Shown here: positions 1 to 5,169 of the stretch, in pieces
How the letters are laid out: every line of letters begins with the position of its first letter
Position numbering within the stretch: the first letter of the stretch is position 1
NCBI GenBank assembly: GCA_017614275.1
Contig: JAGACE010000073.1
Coordinates: forward strand, 1-6,233
DNA length: 6,233 nt
Direction of reading: 5' to 3'
DNA from: Clostridia bacterium
GTDB lineage: Bacteria; Bacillota; Clostridia; Oscillospirales; Acutalibacteraceae
The notes under the pieces: generated by a model
What the model saw: only the letters and a program-made list of their open reading frames with translations
What the model was told of the DNA's origin: nothing
The model's database searches: none
Program-made: the position numbers and the translations under genes

Positions 1-928
<928 letters not shown>

Positions 929-974
929 ACACAGGCAAAGATCGGGCACACCCAACAGGGAACGCCCGGTTCGC

Positions 975-1006
975 AAAAGACCTCCGGGAGACCGGAGGCC
1001 TTTTTA
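975..1006 (+). terminator. Intrinsic terminator of the PFOR gene
   Basis: A 7-bp GC-rich stem, CCTCCGG (981-987) and CCGGAGG (992-998), closes a GAGA loop and is followed by CC and TTTTT (1001-1005). The stem can extend past one mismatch by pairing AAAAG (975-979) with CTTTT. It lies about 50 bp after the PFOR stop codon. Confidence 0.9.
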
Positions 1007-1062
1007 TATCTGACAGAAGGCTCTGTATGGGAATTCCATATGCATCGACACGGGTTCTGCGA

Positions 1063-1068
1063 TATAAT
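1063..1068 (+). promoter_or_regulatory. Candidate -10 box for the flavoprotein/LUD operon
   Basis: A perfect TATAAT lies 34 bp upstream of the ATG at 1103, after the PFOR terminator, which is where an independent promoter is needed. No good -35 stands 16-18 bp upstream: the sequence there is ATGCAT. TCGACA at 1045-1050 resembles TTGACA but its 12-bp spacing is too short. The promoter may therefore need an activator, or the match may be fortuitous. Confidence 0.5.
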
Positions 1069-1102
1069 TGGAATGTGAGTAAGACAGAAAGAAGGCTGGT
1101 CT

Positions 1103-1579
1103 ATGTTTCGGGATATGCGGCGCTTCAAGCAGGCGCTGAGCAGGGAAGAGTGCATCGCTGTATTGAAGGAAGAGAAGCGCGCGACGTTCGCGGTCCACGG
1201 GGAGGACGGCTATCCGTACGCCCTGCCCGTCAACTATCTGTATGACGAGACGGACGGCTGCATCTACTTCCACTGCGCGAAGGAGGGCCACAAGCTGGAC
1301 GCTGTCAAGGCGGACGACCGGGTCTGCTTCACGGTGTGGCAGGAGGGGCCGCAGGAACCGGGCGAGTGGTGGTACCACATGAAGAGCGTCATCTGCTTCG
1401 GCCGCGCCGAGGTCATGGAGGACGGGCCGGAGAAACTGGAAAAGGCCCACGCGTTCGGCGCCAGGTACTTCCCGACCGCCGCGCTGCTGGACGAAGAACT
1501 CGCGCACTCGTACGACCGCGTGAACATGATCCGCATCCGGGTCGACCACATGACCGGCAAACGCGTCAAAGAAAACTGA
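1103..1579 (+). CDS. Pyridoxamine 5'-phosphate oxidase-like FMN-binding protein (NimA-type split-barrel)
   Basis: A complete 158-residue protein of the PNPOx-like split-barrel flavoprotein superfamily, in the branch that includes nitroimidazole-resistance NimA proteins. Family members bind FMN, usually as dimers; some reduce small substrates, and most have no proven substrate. Visible landmarks are the N-terminal MFRDMRRFKQALSREECI, the strand DGYPYALPVNYLYDE (residues 35-49), the flavin-site segment IYFHCAKEGHKLDAV (54-68), RVCFTVW (73-79), SVICFGRAEVMED (95-107), and the C-terminal HMTGKRV (149-155), all in the usual order for this group. Length is typical. The ATG at 1103 is chosen because the purine-rich GAAGG (1091-1095) lies 7 bases before it and the family begins with MFR. 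A candidate -10 box stands upstream, and a LUD-domain gene follows after 15 bp, so the two are probably co-transcribed. There is no signal peptide or membrane segment, so it is cytoplasmic. Nitroimidazole resistance itself cannot be inferred from this sequence. Confidence 0.9.
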   Translation: MFRDMRRFKQALSREECIAVLKEEKRATFAVHGEDGYPYALPVNYLYDETDGCIYFHCAKEGHKLDAVKADDRVCFTVWQEGPQEPGEWWYHMKSVICFGRAEVMEDGPEKLEKAHAFGARYFPTAALLDEELAHSYDRVNMIRIRVDHMTGKRVKEN

Positions 1580-1581
1580 GC

Positions 1582-1588
1582 GAGGAGG
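1582..1588 (+). promoter_or_regulatory. Strong ribosome binding site fixing the LUD gene start
   Basis: GAGGAGG stands 6 bases before the ATG at 1595. It begins 3 bases after the stop codon of the preceding gene, which supports separate, efficient initiation within one operon. Confidence 0.9.
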
Positions 1589-1594
1589 ACAACG

Positions 1595-2221
1595 ATGGAT
1601 CCCAACATCATCAAGAGAAACGAACTGCTGGCACAGACCGTCATCAAGGGGCTCGAGAGCCGCAACATGACGGGGTACTACGCCGCGAACAAAGAGGAGG
1701 CGCTGAAGAAAGCGCTGGAGCTGATCCCGGAGGGGAGCTCCGTGACCATGGGCGGGGCGATGAGCGCTCATGAGATCGGCCTGGTCGAGGCCCTGCACAC
1801 CGACGCCTACACGTTCCTCGACCGGGACAAGATGGAACCCCGGGAGGCGCTGCTCGCGGGCTATGACGCCGACGTCTTCCTGACGAGCGCCAACGCCATG
1901 ACGAACGACGGCATCCTGGTGAACATCGACGGCAACGCGAACCGCGTGTCGTACATCGCCAACGGGCCGAAGAAGGTCGTGGTCATCGTCGGCATGAACA
2001 AGGTCTGCGACGACATCGACGGGGCGATGAAACGGGCGCGCAACGTGGCGGCTCCCATCAACGCTCAGCGCTTCGGGCTGTCCACGCCCTGCTCGAAGAC
2101 GGGCGCCTGCGCGAACTGCAAATCGCCCGACACCATCTGCTGCCAGTTCCTGATCACCCGGTACTCCCGGCACAGGGACCGCATCCATGTCATCCTCGTC
2201 AACGACAATTTAGGCTTCTGA
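1595..2221 (+). CDS. LUD-domain protein (LutC/YkgG superfamily, stand-alone lactate-utilisation-type protein)
   Basis: A complete 208-residue protein of the LUD (DUF162) superfamily. LutC/YkgG members accompany LutA and LutB in L-lactate oxidation, but many stand-alone copies in anaerobes have no assigned role, and no lutA or lutB is visible here. Family signatures are VTMGGAMSAHEIGL (50-63), the core DADVFLTSANAMTNDGILVN (91-110), IDGNANRV (111-118), GPKKVVVIVGMNKV (124-137) and RNVAAPINAQR (149-159). A Cys-rich segment follows, with C166, C172, C175, C182 and C183 spaced CX5CX2CX6CC, and then the terminal DRIHVILVNDNLGF. The cysteines could bind a metal or Fe-S cluster; that is inference. 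The protein is soluble, without signal peptide. The start is fixed by GAGGAGG. The gene lies 15 bp after the FMN-binding protein gene and ends 11 bp before a terminator stem, so the operon has two genes. The exact substrate is unknown. Confidence 0.92.
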   Translation: MDPNIIKRNELLAQTVIKGLESRNMTGYYAANKEEALKKALELIPEGSSVTMGGAMSAHEIGLVEALHTDAYTFLDRDKMEPREALLAGYDADVFLTSANAMTNDGILVNIDGNANRVSYIANGPKKVVVIVGMNKVCDDIDGAMKRARNVAAPINAQRFGLSTPCSKTGACANCKSPDTICCQFLITRYSRHRDRIHVILVNDNLGF

Positions 2222-2229
2222 TCGAACAC

Positions 2230-2264
2230 AAAAAAGACCTCCCAAACGGGAGGTCTTTCTTTTT
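2230..2264. terminator. Bidirectional intrinsic terminator between convergent genes
   Basis: An 11-bp perfect stem, AAAGACCTCCC (2233-2243) and GGGAGGTCTTT (2248-2258), closes an AAAC loop. On the plus strand it is followed by CTTTTT (2259-2264) and ends the LUD operon. On the minus strand the A-run 2230-2235 becomes a U-tract, placed just after the TGA (2273-2271) of the ATP-grasp gene. One hairpin therefore serves both converging transcripts. Confidence 0.95.
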
Positions 2265-2270
2265 GCATTC

Positions 2271-4841
2271 TCAGCAGGTGATGACCAGATGCTGTTCCGC
2301 CATGTCGTTGTAGACCCGGCAGTCCCGGTCCGAGACGTCGTAGACGTGCACGATGCCCGTCAGCAGGTCGCCCGGGTCGAAGTCCGCGATGATGTCGGGG
2401 GAGGACTCCAGCTTCTCGGGGGCGTAGCAGAGCGTCTTGTTGTGGTGGAAGACCGCGGTGTACAGGATCTTCGACTCCACCAGGTCCTGGAAGATGTGGC
2501 TCCCGAAGGACAGCTCCGGGTTGTAGCCGACCTTGGCCTCCTCGGCCTCGCAGATGATGTCGAAGGCGCTGATGTCGGAGAACGCGGTCGGGACCCCGAG
2601 TTCGGGGGAGGACGTGCCGACGCGGCCCGGGACGATCAGCATCATGTGCTTCTCCCGGTCGCGGTAATACCAGTTGATCTTCCCGATCAGCTTCGCCACC
2701 TGGTCTTTTTCCTTGTGCGGCAGGTTGTAGTACCCGAGCGGGTCGACCAGCACGATCGTGTCGAGCGTGGTGGTCTTGCACATGCCCATGGAGGCGCCGC
2801 GGCTCTCCAGCAGGATCCGGTCTTTCTCCAGGTCCGGCGGGATGACGGTCCCGCTCTCGCCCTTGAGGACCTGCAGGGGACGGCACTGCAGCAAATCGAC
2901 GGAGTACTCTCCGTTCTCGGAGATGTTGATGGTGAACTCGGTGTCCACCGGGTAGTCGTATTCCTCCTGGATGCAGCGGAGCATGCGCTTCATCTGCTCC
3001 ATGAGGACCGTGTTCGACACGAGGCCCTTGCAGGAGATGAAGGTCACCGGGCGGAACCGGCCCGTCTCCCGCAGACGGCTCTCCGCGTCGAAGTCGTGCT
3101 CTAACAAAATGTTCTGCAGATAGCGGGGGAGGTCCGGCTCGATCTCCTTCAGGGAGAGCTGTTTGAGCGTCTGCTCCGACATGTCGATGACTTCCGCCTT
3201 CCCCTGGGAGAACTTGTGCTTGTCCGCGGAGGAGGAGTAGGAGGTCTTCTCCGGGTGGTCCAGGTTGACGATGCGCGGGTAGGAGCCCTCGGTGCGGTCC
3301 ACGGCGGAGGTGCCGAGGCCCATGACCAGGCGCAGCATGCCCGCGGTCGGGTCGGTGTCTTTCATGACCCGGTAGGGGCTGTACGAATAGCCGACGCCGG
3401 CGGCGCAGGGCATGTAACGGTTGCCGTAATAGGAACCGGAGACTCTCTGGATGAGCAGGGCCATCTGTTCGTCGCGCCGGTCCAGACCGCGCCGTTTCCG
3501 GTAGTCGAGAGCGGAGAGGCTCATGGAGCTGGCATAGACGACTTTGATGGCGTGTTCGAATTCGGCGAGGCGTTTCTCCAGCGTCCCGCGATTGACACAG
3601 AAGACGGACTCATACTTCCCGGCGAAGGCGTTGCCGAAGCCGTCTTCGAGGATACTGCTGGAGCGGATGATGTACGGGTCCTGGCCGTAGTACTCGATGA
3701 TCCGGACGAACTGCTCGCGCATCGCCTCCGAGAACGTGCCGCCCATCAGCCCGGCGGCGAACTCTTCCGCCAGGGTGAAGAACCCCTCATCGGTCCGCTG
3801 ACGGATCCGCAGGTCCCACAGGTCGTTGTCCACGATGTAGGTGTAGTACAGGTCCGAACCGACGTAGAAGGAGTCGTGCGGCTCCAGGATCTCGTCGATG
3901 TCCGGCTCCCGGTTCTCGATGATCTTCCGGGCCAGCAGCATGCCGCAGGCCTTGCCGCCGATCATCCCGGTGCCGATCATGTGGTCCCGGATGGCAAAAT
4001 AGTCCTCCGGCGCGAAGTGGTCCTTGACCATCCGCTGCATGTTCTTGTCGCGGGTCATCATGACCTCGCAGATGTTGTCGCATTCCTTCGTCACGTCGAG
4101 GCCGTTCTCATGGAGCAGCTTGACGCGGTTGAAGTCCCGGTCCCAGGAGTCGATGTACTGCTCTTCCGAGGCCCGCTGCGCCTGCCCGAGGGACTGGTAG
4201 AACCGGCTGGACTGGACGCCGTCCAGGATGGGGCGGAAGGCGCCGGTCTCCGGCTCGTAGGTGTGGGGGAGGAACATGGTGTCCGAGTTGCGGTTCCACA
4301 CCTTGCCTGGCCGGACGTAGACGTTCTTCCTGTCGGAATAGACGTCGAAGAACAGCTGGGTGGTGTCCAGGATCTTGTTGATCGCGTGGACCGAGTGCTT
4401 GCCCCGGATGATCGGGAAGAACGCGACGGTGTCCAGGATGAACAGGAAGGGACAGGTCACCCGGAAAAAGTTCCCCATCATCAGGTCGGTGGCCCAGGCG
4501 GTCTGGAGCTCGGACAGACAGTCGAAGACGTAAAACGCGTCTTTGCCCTCCTGCTCGATGTAGTTGTGGATGGCGACCGTGAACTTCTCGAATTTATGGG
4601 TCAGAGGGACTTCGATCGTCTTGACCTCAGGGCAGTCTTCGATGAGCGGCTCGTGGCTGGCGAACCGGAAGTAGATGATGTTTCGCCGGTCTTCGATGGC
4701 CTGCCGGACGTAGGGCTCCATGAACAGCCGGAACTGGTCCAGGTCGGACACACGCCACACGACATTGTCACCGAGCCGGATGTAGTCCAGCGCGGTGTCC
4801 ATCTCAGGGATCCCGCTTTTGACGGGTTCAAATGCGGCCAT
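2271..4841 (-). CDS. PEP/pyruvate-binding (PPDK_N ATP-grasp) domain protein with degenerate RecA/KaiC-like N-terminus
   Basis: An 856-residue soluble protein, numbered here from the ATG at 4841. Residues 10-195 resemble a RecA/KaiC-type fold: a Walker-B-like AFYVFDCLSEL (102-111) is present, but no P-loop appears where expected (GDNVVWRVSDLD, 24-35). Residues 280-658 are a PPDK/PEP-synthase-type ATP-grasp domain: GGKACG (295-300), IIRSSSILEDGFGNAFAGKYESVF (391-414, R393), ALLIQRV (461-467), MGLGTSAVDR (507-516) and DLLQCRPLQV (649-658). K297, R393, D633, E635, Q652 and R654 match ATP-binding residues of PPDK, so nucleotide binding is likely. The C-terminal 200 residues carry LIVPGRVGTSSPELGVP (735-751) and SFGSHIFQDLV (778-788), a pattern I recall from other uncharacterised PPDK_N proteins. 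The phosphohistidine swivel domain and the PEP/pyruvate barrel are absent, so it cannot be a complete PEP synthase. An in-frame ATG at 4877 was rejected because GAAGGAGG precedes 4841 by 7 bases and the upstream codons lie in a terminator. The function is unknown. Confidence 0.85.
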   Translation of the reverse strand: MAAFEPVKSGIPEMDTALDYIRLGDNVVWRVSDLDQFRLFMEPYVRQAIEDRRNIIYFRFASHEPLIEDCPEVKTIEVPLTHKFEKFTVAIHNYIEQEGKDAFYVFDCLSELQTAWATDLMMGNFFRVTCPFLFILDTVAFFPIIRGKHSVHAINKILDTTQLFFDVYSDRKNVYVRPGKVWNRNSDTMFLPHTYEPETGAFRPILDGVQSSRFYQSLGQAQRASEEQYIDSWDRDFNRVKLLHENGLDVTKECDNICEVMMTRDKNMQRMVKDHFAPEDYFAIRDHMIGTGMIGGKACGMLLARKIIENREPDIDEILEPHDSFYVGSDLYYTYIVDNDLWDLRIRQRTDEGFFTLAEEFAAGLMGGTFSEAMREQFVRIIEYYGQDPYIIRSSSILEDGFGNAFAGKYESVFCVNRGTLEKRLAEFEHAIKVVYASSMSLSALDYRKRRGLDRRDEQMALLIQRVSGSYYGNRYMPCAAGVGYSYSPYRVMKDTDPTAGMLRLVMGLGTSAVDRTEGSYPRIVNLDHPEKTSYSSSADKHKFSQGKAEVIDMSEQTLKQLSLKEIEPDLPRYLQNILLEHDFDAESRLRETGRFRPVTFISCKGLVSNTVLMEQMKRMLRCIQEEYDYPVDTEFTINISENGEYSVDLLQCRPLQVLKGESGTVIPPDLEKDRILLESRGASMGMCKTTTLDTIVLVDPLGYYNLPHKEKDQVAKLIGKINWYYRDREKHMMLIVPGRVGTSSPELGVPTAFSDISAFDIICEAEEAKVGYNPELSFGSHIFQDLVESKILYTAVFHHNKTLCYAPEKLESSPDIIADFDPGDLLTGIVHVYDVSDRDCRVYNDMAEQHLVITC

Positions 4842-4848
4842 GGGGTTT

Positions 4849-4856
4849 CCTCCTTC
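4849..4856 (-). promoter_or_regulatory. Ribosome binding site of the ATP-grasp gene
   Basis: On the minus strand GAAGGAGG ends 7 bases before the ATG at 4841, and it decides that start over the in-frame ATG at 4877. Its first base directly follows the U-tract of the leader terminator. Confidence 0.92.
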
Positions 4857-4896
4857 AAAAAGAAAAAGGCGTTCCATCTCTGTGAGATGAAACGCC
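4857..4896 (-). terminator. Intrinsic terminator in the 5' leader of the ATP-grasp gene (candidate attenuator)
   Basis: Read on the minus strand, a 13-bp stem (4896-4884 pairing with 4880-4868, one G-U wobble) with a 3-base ACA loop is followed by TTTTTCTTTTT (4867-4857). This is a textbook Rho-independent terminator, yet it lies upstream of its gene, with the Shine-Dalgarno starting at the next base. No minus-strand gene is visible further upstream within the window that it could terminate, so conditional read-through of the leader is the likely role (inference). Confidence 0.8.
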
Positions 4897-4921
4897 GTTG
4901 CTTCATATCTGGTTCGTGTCT

Positions 4922-4950
4922 ATCTTAGCATCGTTCGGCACGGAATGCAA
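4922..4950 (-). promoter_or_regulatory. Candidate extended -10 promoter for the ATP-grasp gene
   Basis: On the minus strand TTGCAT (4950-4945), a 17-base spacer and TAAGAT (4927-4922) are present, with TG one base before the -10 (extended -10). The matches to consensus are only moderate. An A/T-rich tract upstream (4994-5030) could act as an UP element. Transcription from here would start near 4915 and run through the leader terminator. An alternative minus-strand TATAAT lies at 5028-5023, but with a poor -35. Confidence 0.4.
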
Positions 4951-5044
4951 GGGAGCCGCGCGCCGCCGGCCGGCACAGACGGAAGTTTGAACGAAAAAAT
5001 AAAATAAAAAGTAAATAAAATCATTATATATGCCCCTGCCCCCC

Positions 5045-5073
5045 TTGAAATTAAGTGGGTCTTTACATATAAT
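5045..5073 (+). promoter_or_regulatory. Sigma-70-type promoter of the flavin oxidoreductase gene
   Basis: TTGAAA (5045-5050), a 17-base spacer and a perfect TATAAT (5068-5073) give a near-consensus housekeeping promoter. Transcription would start near 5080, leaving a leader of about 90 bases that contains the repeated palindromes. Confidence 0.85.
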
Positions 5074-5077
5074 GAAC

Positions 5078-5121
5078 TTTGGACATTTTTTGATGCAATT
5101 GTACAATTATTTTGGACATTT
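5078..5121 (+). repeat. 11-bp direct repeat TTTGGACATTT, two copies
   Basis: TTTGGACATTT occurs at 5078-5088 and 5111-5121, 33 bp apart. Each copy is followed a few bases later by one of the AATTGTACAATT palindromes, so the two motifs form a duplicated composite module. The first copy overlaps the predicted transcription start. Confidence 0.85.
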
Positions 5122-5141
5122 CGAATAATTGTACAATTGCA
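5094..5141. repeat. 18-bp perfect inverted repeat made of two AATTGTACAATT palindromes (candidate operator)
   Basis: The 18 bases 5094-5111 are the exact reverse complement of 5124-5141, with 12 bases between. Inside each arm is a perfect 12-bp palindrome, AATTGTACAATT, at 5097-5108 and 5127-5138, with centres 30 bp apart (close to three helical turns). The element sits between the promoter's -10 box and the ribosome binding site, where binding of a dimeric regulator would block transcription. As RNA it could fold into a long AU-rich hairpin. The cognate regulator is not in the window. Confidence 0.85.
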
Positions 5142-5155
5142 AAGCAAGAAGTCTG

Positions 5156-5162
5156 AAAGGAG
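5156..5162 (+). promoter_or_regulatory. Ribosome binding site of the flavin oxidoreductase gene
   Basis: AAAGGAG stands 7 bases before the ATG at 5170 and fixes the start, which gives the family's usual N-terminus (KLFEPFNIG). Confidence 0.9.
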
Positions 5163-5169
5163 ATTTTTA

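Larger units (their letters stand above)
4842..5169. other. Divergent regulatory intergenic region (328 bp)
   Basis: This gap separates the minus-strand ATP-grasp gene from the plus-strand flavin oxidoreductase gene. It contains the Shine-Dalgarno and leader terminator of the former (4849-4896), a candidate promoter for it (4922-4950), a 20-base run of only G and C (4955-4974), and a very A-rich tract on the plus strand (4994-5030). The promoter, repeated operator-like modules and ribosome binding site of the latter occupy 5045-5162. Composition differs sharply from the GC-rich coding sequence on either side. I see no convincing coding sequence in it. Confidence 0.85.

Noticed and set aside
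1013..1026. Small inverted repeat ACAGA-AGGC-TCTGT after the PFOR terminator
   Set aside because: The stem is only 5 bp with no U-tract and no second copy; it is too short to call an operator or terminator.
1004..2188. A 394-codon open frame on the minus strand, antisense to the flavoprotein/LUD operon
   Set aside because: It covers two recognised genes and the terminator and promoter between operons, and its product is a low-complexity antisense translation without family motifs.
2271..4841. Annotation of the large minus-strand gene as phosphoenolpyruvate synthase (ppsA) or PPDK
   Set aside because: Only the ATP-grasp part is present; the catalytic phosphohistidine segment and the PEP/pyruvate-binding barrel are missing, so that reaction cannot be assigned.
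4842..4877. An earlier in-frame ATG at 4877 for the ATP-grasp gene, adding 12 residues (MERLFLFEGGNP)
   Set aside because: Those codons are the 3' arm of the leader terminator, its U-tract and the Shine-Dalgarno. The ATG at 4841 has GAAGGAGG at ideal spacing.
4840..4906. A possible leader peptide starting at the minus-strand ATG at 4906 (MKQRRFIS...), as in translation-coupled attenuation
   Set aside because: It has no ribosome binding site, no run of a single amino-acid's codons beyond those made by the U-tract itself, and its frame runs on into the main gene out of frame instead of stopping in the leader.
3216..4928. A 570-codon open frame on the plus strand, antisense to the ATP-grasp gene
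   Set aside because: It mirrors a GC-rich gene whose third positions are mostly G or C, which removes stop codons from the opposite strand. Its product is low-complexity (rich in V, D, G, H, L) with no recognisable motif and no ribosome binding site.
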